Shown: positions 32,547 to 45,199 of the stretch, in pieces
Numbering within the stretch: the first letter of the stretch is position 1
How the letters are laid out: each line of letters begins with the position of its first letter
Source of the DNA: Hyaloperonospora brassicae
Taxonomy: Eukaryota; Oomycota; Peronosporomycetes; Peronosporales; Peronosporaceae
Assembly: GCA_947650285.1 (NCBI GenBank)
Contig: CANTFL010000108.1
Location: 1-64,000, forward strand
Direction of reading: 5' to 3'
Length of the DNA stretch: 64,000 bases
Translations under genes and position numbers: made by a program
The notes under the pieces: model-generated
Told to the model about the DNA's origin: nothing
Databases searched by the model: none
Seen by the model: only the letters and a program-made list of their open reading frames with translations

Positions 32547-34140
32547 TTAGGCGGCTATGATTGGACTGGTCCTACGATTGTGACCGAATTGATTGCATGT
32601 TTCACATCTCCTGACTTGGCGCTTATCCATTTCCTCAGTTGCTAGTTGAGATGGGATCCGCTTCTTCGTTGGGCGCCGTCTCTTTTTCGCAGTGGATAGG
32701 GCGGTGTACCAGCATCTTGTCAGGGCATCTTCCAACACGAGCTGCAATATCTTATCTTTTAATCTCGCAGAATAGTCTGCTTCAAACGTCTATAATTTCC
32801 ATATTTCATGGAAATACGCTATCATTTTGGGCAGATTATCATTGTGCCGGAGCGCAAGTATAGCATAAACGCAAGGAGAGCAAACATTCTCGAAGTATCC
32901 ACACGAGCATCGAAGAACCTTGTCACACAATTGAAGTGCAAACTTCACCGAATAAGTCCCACTCCCGACCGGATCGCGACAACAAAGAATGAGATAGGGC
33001 ATAAAATCAAGTATACCCCACGCCGCAGCGGCCAGTGTTTTGTACACCTTGCGAGATGCGTATGGAGTTAGTGACCCCCATCGTTTCAATTTGCTTACGT
33101 TTTCCGCCCACTTAATCGCCACATAACGCTCAATCTCCATGAAGCAGTCGATATTTGGAATAGTACGAATGCTCTTGAACGCGCCGTTTACAGCTTCCAC
33201 GTTGTTTAATGTCAAGGGGTTGTATCTTGGGACATGAGAAGTGAGCTGTTCACCATTTTTGGGCCAACATCTTAAATCCACGTCAAGTTACTTTATCCAA
33301 GCTGGAGGTGTCCGCATCCGCCTTCTTCACGCAACCTTTGTCCTTGAGCGAGCCAATATTCACAACGAAATTCATTAACTTGTTCGACTTGTGTTTCTTG
33401 TTAAAATCCGCCATCATATGCCGAAAGAATTCAAAACTGAAGGCCTTCTGGTACAGTTGTCTGCAAGGCATTCATAAGTCCCGTGTCTCTATCCTATATG
33501 AACAATGCTGAAGTTATTTGGAGGTGGAAGGGTAGGATAATCAGACCAAGTCCAATTATCTTCATTCTCCACCGAGACAATACTGACTCCAACGATTTGG
33601 ATCTAGTTGTTACCATTGCGAAAGCAAGCCACCAGGAGGGACCCACCGATAGGATTCTATAGGAAGTTGCCATCCGCGGCAACCCCACACTCGCCGTATG
33701 TCTTACAATCTTGCAGCTATTCTCGTAAAATGACACGCAATCGCACGAACGCATCATTCACGATTTCGAGCTTCGTCACGTGACCTCGCTCATCCAGTTC
33801 AATTATGTAAGATTGAATGAATTTTTATTGCGTAATATCACTGCCAAATAGCGCGAGCTCAATCCTATGAGCGCATAAATACAATTCATATAGGAGGCAG
33901 AAAGTTCTTCGTATATCAACTTCATTTGTATCATCAGGGGCATCATTTTTTGCCAAAGGCCATGACCATTTCGGACTGCAGGATATACATCAATTTGATT
34001 CGCACTTTCTTATCTACATGACGCTTTGAATGATCCCGAAACTTGACATGAGTGCAAAACAAAATTGGTTGGAGGGCGAAATTTTTATGTAAAGGCACGT
34101 TTTTACCACAAACGAAGAGTAAGCTTGTGTGCAAACAGCT
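32547..34140 (-). pseudogene. MULE transposase relic 1
   Basis: A degraded Mutator-like transposase on the minus strand. N-terminal zinc-cluster-like pieces are at 33943-34134 (CTHVKFRDHSKRHVDK). The catalytic MULE domain is near 33450-33757 in shifting frames (VGPSWWLAFAMVTTRS, DRDTGLMNAL). A SWIM-type zinc finger is at about 32861-32909 (CSCGYFENVCSPCVYA); its final histidine codon reads tyrosine. A C-terminal zinc knuckle is near 32560-32605 (CETCNQFGHNRRTS); its last cysteine reads serine. The longest intact piece is 32790-33281 (NNVEAVNGAFKSIRT). A live protein would cut at terminal inverted repeats; this copy cannot. Confidence 0.85.
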
Positions 34141-34539
34141 TTGTAAAGTCGCTTATCACTTGAGACAACACGATATGGCTGGTTCCACTGTCGGTTTTAC
34201 TCAATCACAGCTTGACTGATGTTGATTTTGACACTGTGACAGTTTTTTTCGAAGAAACTGCTAGTTTGCTGCTTCTCGTTCTCGCTTTTCATTTGATGGG
34301 CGCAAATTTACAAGTGCTGATGTGTGGCCAACAAAAGATAAAGAGTTGTTTCATCAATAGTTTGTTACTTGTCAGTATAGTCCATATTGGCAAAAATGAC
34401 TGTTATTATTTGATCCAAAGAGGTAATTATTTTGGGTAACGCAAATAGGCTTAAAAAATTTATATCTTCGATCTTGTGGTATAATTTTAGTATTTGCTGA
34501 TTATCTTGGTATAATTTACACAAAATCGCCTAATGAAGG

Positions 34540-34581
34540 GAGCCGCTATTCACCACTTGCTTTTCGCTAGCCACCACTCAC
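34540..34581 (+). repeat. Left terminal inverted repeat of MULE element 2
   Basis: Starts GAGCCGCTATTCACC and ends CCACCACTCAC. 39 of 42 positions match the reverse complement of 38700-38741. Confidence 0.88.
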
Positions 34582-34849
34582 TTTCATTTTATTAATAATC
34601 TGCATACTTCGCTCGCGCTGTAATTAGATAAATGGTAATTGACAAAAGATATGAACTTGACGCAATTTTACGCGAACCTAAATCCGCGTTGAAAAGATGC
34701 ACGTGCTCTCCAAGCTCAGCTGGTCAAGTCATAACCAGAGCTTTTTATCTACGTTTGAACATAAAGTACCTCTGCCTCCACCTCCTACACCATGACACTC
34801 CAAACCGGGGTTCCCGGGGTCCTAGGACGACGATAAGAATAAGCTCCAC

Positions 34850-35300
34850 GATTTCTAGAAGAAATTAGACGAGATCCCAGGTTCCAGTATCGACAAGACG
34901 ATCATCTCGTACAGGCAGACATAAAGGTACGCCACCGTGATGTTCCGCCACGAGTGTGAGCTTCTGTGTCTAAATTCGATATCAGGCGCACACCTGACCC
35001 CGCCAATCCATGCGATTGTCCATGGCCTCATGGGTCTCGAGGTCGATGGATTTAGCAACTATGATGAGTGCTCGAAAGTGTACAATAACGTGTTCGGCGA
35101 CGAAGCCTTTGGTACGTATTATTCGATTACTGGCAGAATCCTGACAAGCAGTGGAGACAACATGTACCTACACTTGACCTAATTTATGACAGCGCGTTTG
35201 TGGCGACTAGCGGCGGTGCAGATACTGGGAATCCGCGAGTGGTGAAGCCAATTGCTGTGACGAACGATTTGGGCAAATCGTTGTTGGGTCCTTAACTTTT
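34850..35300 (+). pseudogene. Unrecognised coding fragment inside MULE element 2
   Basis: Frame 34937-35182 reads FRHECELLCLNSISGAHL, IHAIVHGLMGLEVDGF and YYSITGRILTSSGDNMYLHL. The same frame is extended upstream past two stops (DEIPGSSIDKTIISYR). After a stop and a frame change it continues with YDSAFVATSGGADTG and VVKPIAVTNDLGKSLLGP. Composition and continuity look like real protein-coding sequence that has decayed. I do not recognise the family. It could be transposon cargo, that is, a captured host exon, or the remains of a gene the element landed in. Confidence 0.45.
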
Positions 35301-36823
35301 TATCGAAAAGCTCTTTTCCAGGATGAATGATTCAAACTGTTTGTGATTGGTTGTGGTGAGCATCAACGAACTAGTCTGTTGGTTCGTGTTACTTTAAATA
35401 AATTGTTGCGGTTTCGTTGTTGTTTTGCTCGGTCGAATGTATGAAAACAACTAAGGCTGTGCTTGAAAAAGGACTTTTACGATACGTTTATGGCTTAGGG
35501 TACTGAATATCCCTCAACAGCTATATCAAAAGTTTTACAGGCGGCACGTGTGTCGCCATGTCGACAACTAATTGCTCTTGAAGTCAATGACGCGTTTCAA
35601 CATGGGTTCTACCCAGTCAATGAGCCCATGCGTCGGGATCTATCTTCACTCCAAAAGACGCCCGTGCCACGATCTGATCGTGATCAACGTCATATGTATG
35701 GCACTTTGCTTTGTCTAGCTTAAGGCCTCTACGCTCACGTCCATTCTCAAGTTTGTCACCCGCTCGAAAAAGAGTAGCATTTAATGACGCTTCGTGCACG
35801 ACCGCGCGACAAGACCCGCAACCACCGAGGTATATATTGCTACTATACCTTTGGATGGGTTTGCTAATATAGCTTTTCTTACGTCCAAATTACCAATTAC
35901 GGAGATCTAAGTGACGTTGTTACTCAAACGCCGCAATCACGGAAGTAGACGCTTTGCAATTTATGCACGTGATGGGATCAATCGACGTGATATTTGATAA
36001 ATACGTTCGTATCCTCACTTTGTCTTGCGTTGTGGCACAGAAATATCTTACCGTCTTCATTCTGGCACCGCTCGAATACTTCGCAGTCCGCATCGTCAAT
36101 GACGGACCAGTCACTAACGGGATAAGCACACCGTATGTATGGAAACATAGCTTCATACGTGAGTCACTGTGTAACGCAACCCTTCATTAAAGCACATCGG
36201 TGAGGAATAATGTCGTTGTTCCACCAAATATAATTGTCATGTTACAAGCTAAAATATACAATTGTTGTATAGATTGGTGTGAAATAAGCATCATGCGTTG
36301 TGGATCGTTAAATTTATGGTTTTCTCTACGACTTCGTAATCCCTTCAAGTCGAGACCGTTACTTTACTTGATCTCGTTGACTCTTTCAGACGTCACTTTT
36401 CCTTCTTACAAAGTAATTGTTTAGAGCCGTATGTGGTCATGCACGAATCCGCTTTTATTTTCATCTATATTAGAATTGACTAATATACCCATGTATAGCT
36501 ACTACTCATTTACTTTTGGTGGAAATCTTAAGTGATTCCATTTGTCCTCAGCATTTATATCATTTAAAAAGTACCAATGCAGTCTATAATATAATTGGTA
36601 GAGGTTGCTGACATCCTATCGGATATGTCCTCTATCTCCACAGTTGTCGTATCAATGTACCGGCCGCAAATAATTCTCTAAAATCTTAAACCTGCGATGG
36701 ATCCCGCTGAGTCGATCTTACCGATTGATGTCCAATTGATTGATGACCAAGACCATTAATAGAACGCCCGCGGACATGCTGGATGATTTGAAGACCTCTG
36801 CAACAGGTACGACATCTAGATGG
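35300..36823. other. Unassigned interior of MULE element 2
   Basis: AT-rich sequence with scattered short frames on both strands, such as 35920-36156 and 35617-35799 on the minus strand. Nothing here is supported as a gene. Confidence 0.4.
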
Positions 36824-38461
36824 TCAATTATAACTCGCTGCCTGTACGAAGTTCCTCTCTCCAATCTTTTTCGATGCGTTAAAATGTTTCACTATTGAGG
36901 CAGGTGCTTCGTCCTTTGCTTCTTGTCGAGGAGACTGTACCAACCACCATTGTAAATTGAAAAAATTGAGGCAAAGCACCCTTGTCGATCTTGATGGTAT
37001 CGCTACTGCTGCATCTGATGCTTCTTGTCGACACTTGTGCCTACACCCCACACCAGGATTTGAAGTAAAAACACCGTGGCTTTTCACGTCCGTATTATCC
37101 TTGTTTTCCATAGATGTAGCGAGTCGCGGGTTATACTCTTCGAACTCAATCATTAACGCTGCAGCACAGACCTTACCGGTCACAGAGAAAGGAACCGATT
37201 TAAATCGAAGCCTTGTCAACGCCCGTTCCAGACCTCTTTGAAATCTAATATTTGCAAGCTGATTATCACAAACAAGCTGGCAAACACTTTCCACCGTCAA
37301 CAATTCCTCGTTAACACAATTTTTCATGACTTGGGTGCTGCATGCACGCTTTCAACGCGCGGAGGTGTCGTTTGACCACAATGCAGCTTATCACATATAA
37401 ATGCTGCTACAACCGTTCCTTCTACAGCAGCCAAGTCTCCTATTGATAAACAATGACATGGCGAGAAGGTATCCCTTTCATCCTGGTCAAATGTCAATAT
37501 TATTCACCTGCCAATTTCGTTCGCATTAAGCTGCTATAGTGCTCTTCAAGGGTTACAAGGCTGCAAATCTTGCAAAGGTCTTACGTTGTCGCGCATCGAT
37601 ATTTTCGCTGATACGCCATTGGCCCAAAATAAATTTGAGTTTGCCATCGTCAAAAAATACAGTGGACACTACATTCAACAAGGCCGTTTCACGATGAGTG
37701 ACAAAATTTCTTCGGTACCACCAAAAAAGCTGAAATTGATTTATTTGCCCTAACGCTCAAAGGTTATCTTCCGAATGTTCCCCAGTCATGAAATAGTACG
37801 AAAAGGTGAACGTTTAGTGCGTCTCCGTGACACCCACAACTTGCATCAAAAGCAATTTAAAACGGTTTGCCTTGTACGTTTAGTCGACTAATCAAACCTT
37901 CCCAGCGCTCAATCGGCGGCAAATGCCATTGGCGTAGCGATAAGTAATTATTAGGTGCATCAATTTTCGTTTTGCACCCAATTTATCAAAATATGGTGCA
38001 TTAGGTCGTTATTTGAGGCTATCAAGTAGGTCAAGAAGCGGAGAATGACGAGCTAGCATGTGCAGCCGTTCTACTAGCTTGATATCGTATACATTTCAAG
38101 GTTTATTGTTATTTGACGCCGGCGCATTGCAGCCACTATTGGGTCATGTTTCCGGCGATCAACTCCAGCTTAAAACATCTTTGTGCTGCTCTTCAGTCAG
38201 CGCGGGTCCTTGAAAATGAACAACTTGGTCGTCAAAGGGTCCGTGATTGTAATTGGGGATTCCAACTTGAACTTTACTGTGAGCTTCTGGTTCAACTAGT
38301 CGAACAGAGCATTTGAATATACATCCTGTCCTATGTCGGAATCGAATAGGCTTAAATTTGTTAAATGCGGAGCTTGCTGCCAATTTTGGTGCGCATGGAC
38401 GCTGCAAAGTATCAGCTTTGTTATAACTTCTTTTATTACTCCCGACTTGTCTAGTATGCAA
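36824..38461 (-). pseudogene. MULE transposase relic 2
   Basis: Minus-strand transposase in several frames. The N-terminal piece 38159-38461 (TGCIFKCSVRLVEP, YNHGPFDDQVVHFQG, ALTEEQHKDVL) resembles the FAR1/WRKY-GCM1-like zinc cluster found before MULE domains. Near 37700-37850 the catalytic start is visible (LVD, stop, TYKANRFKLLL, VVGVTETH), then FSYYFMTGEH and ALLNVVSTVFF. The C-terminal piece is 36824-37327 (NIRFQRGLERALTRLRF). There are many stops. It is distinct in sequence from relic 1 but has the same orientation and lies between matching TIRs. Confidence 0.82.
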
Positions 38462-38699
38462 ACACTTTAAAATAAAGTCTTCATCAGCAATACTTCAGTT
38501 AAGAGCAGCACGCGCAAATTCAAGACTAGCATTGCTGGTGTTAATATATACATAATAATGAATCATGCAGGTGGAGTTAGCGGTGTTCAGATGGTTGATG
38601 GCTGTGCAACAAAAGAGTAATTGTTGGTACGAAGCAAGAGCAGTATTAGTGTGTGTAATCCACATTAAATTGACCTATCACAATTTGTTTTGATATGGG

Positions 38700-38741
38700 G
38701 TGAGTGGTGGTTAGCGAAAAGTAAGTGATGAATAGCGGCTC
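38700..38741 (-). repeat. Right terminal inverted repeat of MULE element 2
   Basis: Reads GTGAGTGGTGG to TAGCGGCTC on the plus strand, the inverse of the left TIR with three transition differences. Confidence 0.88.
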
Positions 38742-38899
38742 ACTTAGTTCGAGAATCAGAATAGTTAAAATCCTTATTAGAACAATCCACTCTGTTACTA
38801 AACACAGACCAACCTTACCCACAGACCAACGCCCCCTAATCAGCAAAACAATCCCCAGAGAACACAGAGATTACATATGCAAGTCCGCAACTTTTTTTA

Positions 38900-40800
38900 A
38901 ATCTGGTTTAGGTTGTGCCGCAAGGTAAAAGACACGTAGCCATTTTGGTATCCGGCTAGGATTGGTGCTCTATTTGAGGAGCAAGGTGTGGCAATTCATC
39001 GATAAATTTTTATCATACTCTTAATAACACACATAGATGTCACAAGCTGCCCTACCACTACTCAACGACCAGAAATTTGCCAGCACAAGAATGCCAATCG
39101 CAGCATGGGCCACAAGTCTTTGGCACTTCGCAGACAAAGGTGTTTAACCTCACTTATGGTGTACGTCAGTCTCCTATAATCAACATCACGAAAAACAGTG
39201 CTGATTTGGAGGCAACAGACCCGAGCAGACTCAAAATTTATCGTCTTTGCCTTTTCGATCAATTAGTGGTGGATGAGGACGTGTCCTCCTGGGTGCTGAT
39301 ATGCCAGAATCATGGGTCTATCCTCACCGGGGTCGATTATACGCTAAACGTATAAACATTAACAATATCAGCATATATTCCGGATGACGCCATCAAGCTC
39401 TAGCACAGATGACTCCATCAATTCTAGCAACTCTACAAACTCCTTTTTGTTCAACTTTACAGCGAAAAGGAATCGGTTGATTTGGAGGCTTTGCACGAGG
39501 CTCTACCTGGGTTGGAATATGTTTTTGCCTAATATTCTCCTCGCCATATTAACAACGATGATGAGACGGGTGAGCTTGTTTATGCTTTTGTAAAAGACGC
39601 ATTACTCTTTTTGGCCCGGCTTAATAGGACTTATTTTTCAGTGTCTACCTGGTAATACGATTTCTCAGGTCAAGCGGTACAAAAAAGATACTTGAAATAG
39701 ATATTTATTCGGCTATCCACTTCGTTAAAAATCACCCTCTGACACTTGTTATACAGACCCGCATACCCAAAACTTGAACAGAAAATGATGATGGGTCCCA
39801 TACGCCCCATCCAGCCTTCATCGGACAAGTCAATCGAAGTCTTTCAACTAGAAGACCAAAGAGAAGTTGGAATATTTTACATGCACAGCGTGAAAGCATT
39901 AATGACAGGGAACTTAATACGGGAATGGTATCTCATTGTTGGCACGGCTGTGATGGTGGCTGTACAACCTTGAGGATCGAAATTCGACAATTCATCTCGC
40001 AAAATTATCTGACTAGTTCAATCTAATTAGAGAAAATGGGCCCTACTTTTGACCGACTATGCGCTATTCTCTACTTTTGATGGCCTGCAGCTGACAAACA
40101 TCAAGGTTCAGCCTCTTCTGCCCAAAGGGACCTCAAACCTTTACGAAATGGATACCAGCATAAATGCCGGTTTTAAAAAAGCGTTACCGGCGTTACCATC
40201 TTCAGCGGTTAGAAATTGAGACAAACGATACGATATTGGCACCTTTTGCAAAGTGACCATCGTACAGCTTTTCGAGGGTCTTTTCGACTTATACAGAAGT
40301 TTATACCAGCACTGTCAAGAACTACTTCAATTATACTGGGCTTTTTGCAAATCGAGCCACATTTTTTGTGTTAGTCGAGCACGAGGAGAAAATGCAGGGA
40401 GAAATATAACTGAGAAGGAGAAGAAATATCTGGATCAGCCTGGTATCCAAGCTCAAACATATGCCGCTAGGCAATACAATGGCCGTCAGTAAGATTCTTA
40501 ATCCTGTCAAAATGAATATATGTTTGCTTAGCCGGAGCTCAATTGTCAATAGGTTCTAATTCAGTGTATGAGAAGATGGATGGGAACAAAGGAGATACAG
40601 TAGATCAATTTGCAGTTACATACAATTTCACCCAGTCCGAAAAAATTAGCATCTTCGGTGGTGCATGCACCTTGTTTATACTGTCCCAACAAATCACTGT
40701 TCTATCTACGAGCTACCTTGCAGCCTTCGAAAAGACATTGACGGCGCCATTACCACCTAATTCACCCTCGATGCTTGGCTTGAATTGAATTATCCCCCAC
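38900..40800 (+). pseudogene. Unrecognised decayed coding region
   Basis: A series of plus-strand coding-like segments in alternating frames: 39077-39355 (VRQSPIINITKNSADLEATD, SSWVLICQNHGSILTGVDYT), 39384-39593, DDETGELVYAFVKDALLFL near 39560, 39746-39973 (MGPIRPIQPSSDKSIEVFQL), FDGLQLTNIKVQPLLPKG near 40080-40150, 40253-40492 and 40543-40788 (DQFAVTYNFTQSEKISIFGG). The regular progress along one strand suggests one old gene with frameshifts, or an intron-containing gene that I cannot splice with confidence. No family recognised. Confidence 0.4.
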
Positions 40801-41149
40801 ATCTGGCAAATATATCCATTTTTAAACTCAGGTCAATACTCTCGGCTGTTAGTCGTAATTTATAATGGAGAAACCGTTGAACGACCACGGTAGACGTCAA
40901 ATCCTATAAGTTGGCCAAAATTATAAGTTATCAAAAAGATAAAATTATTACAAGAATAACGGTACAACCACGGCATGGGGTCGTGTTCCGGTGGGGAATC
41001 ACCAAGATGAATCAGTGTTGAATTAAATACGATTGCGGAGGCTGAGGCATTTCAGCTACTCAAAATATACACTTTAGTATTGCTCTCTACAGGAGTGAAA
41101 CCTTAATTAAGTAGTTAGACAGGATGTTATCCGACCGGTACAAGTCTAG

Positions 41150-44100
41150 TCAAACATTATTCGCACTTTGGCTGAAAGAGAAACACGTGTCCTTCTAAGT
41201 CGTCTTTTGACACAATAATTTGAGGTCTTGCGAAGGAGTATACCCTTTAGCACAACGTGATGCCGGTTCGCTGAGTCGTGAAGTCCAATAATCCAGGTAT
41301 AGAATCTCCGTGATATCGCGGACTCGATAAGTCGTTGTTCTGATACATCGTTGACTCTTTGCATCGTAAAACTGTTTAAACTCATTATATCTCGTAGCTG
41401 TCGTTCATTTAATCGGTGAAATTGTCAAACTTTCGAGTCTTAGTTCATTAGATTCGTCAAGTCTTGATCTTTTGTTAGTTTTAAACATTTGGTGGATATA
41501 TGATTCTACGATTCTCAATGTTAAGGAGCAGGAGTAGATCCACTACACATGGTAGCACTTGTAGTCAACATTCGCCTGATATATATGGACTGATCAATCG
41601 TGTCATGTAGAATTAATGAAGGGAAGTGGACAGCTCTATTCATTATTGAAAGAAGCAAGTCACTCCCTTGTATGATGACTTAAAAAGGTCACATTTACTA
41701 AGCTGACCAATAGCCGAACCCAGAGCACGTGGAGCTCATTTTGTTGCGAATCCCGGACGTGTTGGGCACACTTCTCGTTATTTACACGCAGTATGAGTTA
41801 TCTCTGATAGATATGGTCCAATAACAAATTAAATTTGCTATATTAACACGAATTGAGGTTGTACTAGACGAAGAGGTTAATCATCGTCTGCATTGATGAC
41901 ACCCTTTTGATCAAAGGCTAAAACTAACATAAATTCTGGCATGATCTCTATCGAGTATCAGCTTGTACATCCTGGCTATAATTGGCTTGATTAAAGAGCG
42001 AGAGGATGAGTACTTCCGTGCAACACGTCAGTTAAGCTTTAATTTGACATGGAATATGCGTAAGGTAAACAATTCGCGCGTATATTGCCGTATAACCAAG
42101 CGAATCGCGTGCGGGTACGCTCCTTATCTACCATTAGGGTAAAAATGATATATTGACCTATGCCCAAGAGGTGAGAAGAACCATAGCTGATTTGACGTTT
42201 GATCCTCTTTCCGCAAGGGTCCAAGTAATTGGGCTCATAGATGCTTTATAAACTATCTTTGCTAAAAAGAAAAGTTCAGAATCATCCATTCATCTAATTT
42301 AGAATTTGTAAGAATAGCGCTGAACGCTGAGCTCAATTTCAAGTTTGCTATATTTTTATGAAATGGATATAATTTGAGCCATATGTCAGCATGCTTTGTG
42401 ATCACATAAACGTCAAATCTGATTAAAATTATGTACCTTAGATATGCTGAACGTTCATCTGGATCTGATCTATAAGCTTATAAGAAACTAAATGACGTTC
42501 ACTGAAGGGAATGGGTGGAAGAACCAAGAACATGCTTCCAAGTTGTCCGTAGCGCATACAGCGCCCGGCTCCCATGAGCCATACCCGCGCTTAATACCAT
42601 AAGTATGCTACGACACGTGAAATGCCGGCTCTTAGTAGACGCAAGGATCCATGCTACTTAAAATTAGGTTATGTTATAACGTTAGTTGGTATTGGCAAAC
42701 AGGGTTTTGTTCCTCAGATCTCGGTTTTAAGTGACTGTAACCGGGCGTACAATTCAGGATTTTTTGTCGACGCGAATATAAATATTTTCACTGACAATTC
42801 GAAAATTTTAATCGATTCGGGAGCATCGTGTAACGATTATCGATGTTTTCTTTGGCGTCAGCAAAATGCTGAGGCGCTAAATGCGCTAGTTAGATAGTGT
42901 ATAAACGTTTTTGTGAAAGGTATCACTGTGTTTAAGATCCAACAACAGACCCCAGAGGCCGAGTGGAAAGATGCGGACGCCGGTACCGGGAGGTTCGTGG
43001 ATCAAAACGCGCGCAGTGGCGGTACGGTTGCACATCCCCGGAGAGTGGCTACAAAATCGGGATATAGCGGTTACGCTTACTAGACTACACCTCAAATCTT
43101 TTCTCTCTGTGTTAAGTTTCGATAAACTCAGGCAGATAGTTCTTGGACTTTAATAACGTATATAGCTGTCGTGACTTGGACACAAGATTTGATATTATTT
43201 CTGGCACGGAATGGATGGAACTGCACAGTTTACATGGATCGATCGGATGTCTGTAATATTTTAGACGTAACGCGTACTGCTTTACCGTAGTTACGGTGAG
43301 TCATGAACTAACTCCTTTTAAATCCAAAAGTTTTATCGTCTAATTCATGAACAATTTGGTAGTGTGCTAACCATTGTATTGTTATCGTTAGTTAAAGTCA
43401 AAAATATAATACATAAAAGAGAGGGGTGACTCAAGAATGAAAGAAACACGGCACGGAACTTGTGGAGTGATAATCATTACGATAATAAATAGCGTCATCC
43501 TGACAGCATTGTTGGCCGAAGGCCGATACATCACAAGTCAAATTTGGAAGGTGGGCGTGGAGTGGTATATTAAAGTCGACTAAATGAATAAGGATGTGAA
43601 ACCAACACATTGAATGTCAGAGGAGACATTTTAACAATAGGGCAAATTGTTACAGACTATATTTACGTAGTTAGCGTAAATAGCTACGCAATTTAGTTGC
43701 GTACTATTTAGCGGCTGTTTAAGGGGGCTTCTTTCTTACTACAGAGCAAGCAAAGATGGTTAAAATACTTGCTGCCTGTTGTTTGTAAGATTTAAGCGGT
43801 GTTTGGACTCATTAACAAGATGGAATAGGTGCAAGATTTTTCTGCGAGGTGTAAAGCGTCTTTACCCTTCACAAATTGATATTGATTATACACTCCATAC
43901 ACTGGTCAATAATTCGATCAAAAAATCTATTACTGTATCGGTATACAAGCTGCTACATGCGTGGTAGCTCTAAGACAGCTATGCCAGATATCTGCTATGC
44001 GATTTGGTAAGGCTTTGAGGACTGATGGTATATCTTAATTTGTGATCATTTGACCTGATACTGCGTAAAACGCTTCCTCATTTATAATTACTCGGTACTT

Positions 44101-45190
44101 GAGGACATAAATTATTAATTTAGTGCATGTGGTGCATCGTCGATCCTAAAAGACTCATGATGCCCACAGTATGATTTAATTATATATAGGACGTAGTGTG
44201 TTACAACCTACCATCCGTCTTACCTCCAAGTAGAGGCGCACGTCATGAGATTGACTTCTTTCCTGGAACTAAGTACTGCGTCACACGGCAGTGGCCTATA
44301 TTAAACGAACAGTATGTAATCATTGATGAGTTCATTAGTACAAAGCACGTGGAGGTAATGGTGCTAGAGAGCAAGTCCCCCATTTCACGACTTTTTTCTG
44401 TGGCAGAATTCCGTATAGTATATGGGCGATTGTCCATTATTACAAATTGCAAAAAGAAGCCACCATTCAGCCCAAACTTCAACGTCGTGATAGAATGTTC
44501 TTCAGAACGCAATGATCGCATGTACCATGTTTTTTGCAGTAGACATGGGTGATCATTGTTATAAATCGCTCATGCAATCCATTGGTATTCCGCTAACAGC
44601 GGTTAGCGACCCAAATGGCATGCTCGGGGGTGGCTTGTGCTGCCATTAAGATTTCCTACGAATTCGCTGCAGTTTTTATGTGAAATAATAGTTCAGACCT
44701 CCTCGAGTCTATGCACACTGGAACTATTAAGCATAGCTGTGCAGAGATACTTCAAGTCGATGTAGACAATCGGATTGATAATCACGAGTATGTGCTTAAA
44801 AGTATGTACACCAATTAGATTTATTATATTTATCGAAAAGCATCTTTGTTGATGGATTAACAATATTTCGGTTATCGAGGCTCGAAAAAGGATCCCACTA
44901 ATGGTAAAGCCATTTTTGGTAGGATAATTTTAAACAACTATAGAGACTTATGTAAGTGGATTGGTCTTATCAACTACTTACACAAGTATGGCGCAAATTA
45001 CGCAGGTATGACTAGGTCGGAATCCAATCTCCTTACAAAGGAATTGGATTGGTTCTGGATGTACACGTACAGGAGATACTCTTCCTATCCTCAATTTAGG
45101 CTTTCGGCAAAGATATCAAGTGATATCCACGGGAAAATTAATTGCGCGTTCGTTTAGAGCCAAAATTACATCGATCGGTGTAAAGTCATG
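41150..45190 (+). mobile_element. Old, broken relative of Gypsy element 1
   Basis: Follows the order of element 1 at low identity. LTR-like sequence ends CTACA at 41547, followed by TGGTAGCACT (a possible primer-binding site) and a gag leader near 41690-41800. Protease: IDSGAS near 42820 and SRDLDTRFDIISGTEWME near 43165-43220. RT start at 44196-44400 ([30 protein letters not shown]). Near 44945-45060 RDLCKWIGLINYLHKYGANY corresponds to the RT/RNase H connection. Sequence near 45120-45180 then matches element 1 just before the integrase, so RNase H is deleted. Stops are dense. The 3' half and 3' LTR were not found. Confidence 0.85.
44196..44552 (+). pseudogene. RT fragment of the decayed Gypsy copy
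   Basis: A 118-codon open remnant aligned with element 1 Pol from the region before RT into its first strands: [37 protein letters not shown]. The downstream catalytic part is broken; IPLTAVSDPNGML is still readable near 44590-44625. Confidence 0.85.
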
Positions 45191-45199
45191 TCATACCAT

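Larger units (their letters stand above)
34540..38741 (-). mobile_element. MULE element 2 bounded by 42-bp terminal inverted repeats
   Basis: The 42-bp sequence at 34540-34581 is repeated in inverse orientation at 38700-38741 with 3 mismatches. Both ends read GAGCCGCTATTCA inward from outside. A MULE transposase relic lies inside (36824-38461, minus), its 5' end about 240 bp from the right TIR. The remaining 2.2 kb next to the left TIR holds unassigned sequence, including a conserved-looking coding fragment at 34937-35280. I could not find a matching 8-10 bp target duplication, so the two TIRs belonging to one element is likely but not proved. Confidence 0.68.

Noticed and set aside
34531..38750. 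8-10 bp target duplication for MULE element 2
   Set aside because: I compared flanks at several possible TIR ends and found no match, so it is not reported as a feature.
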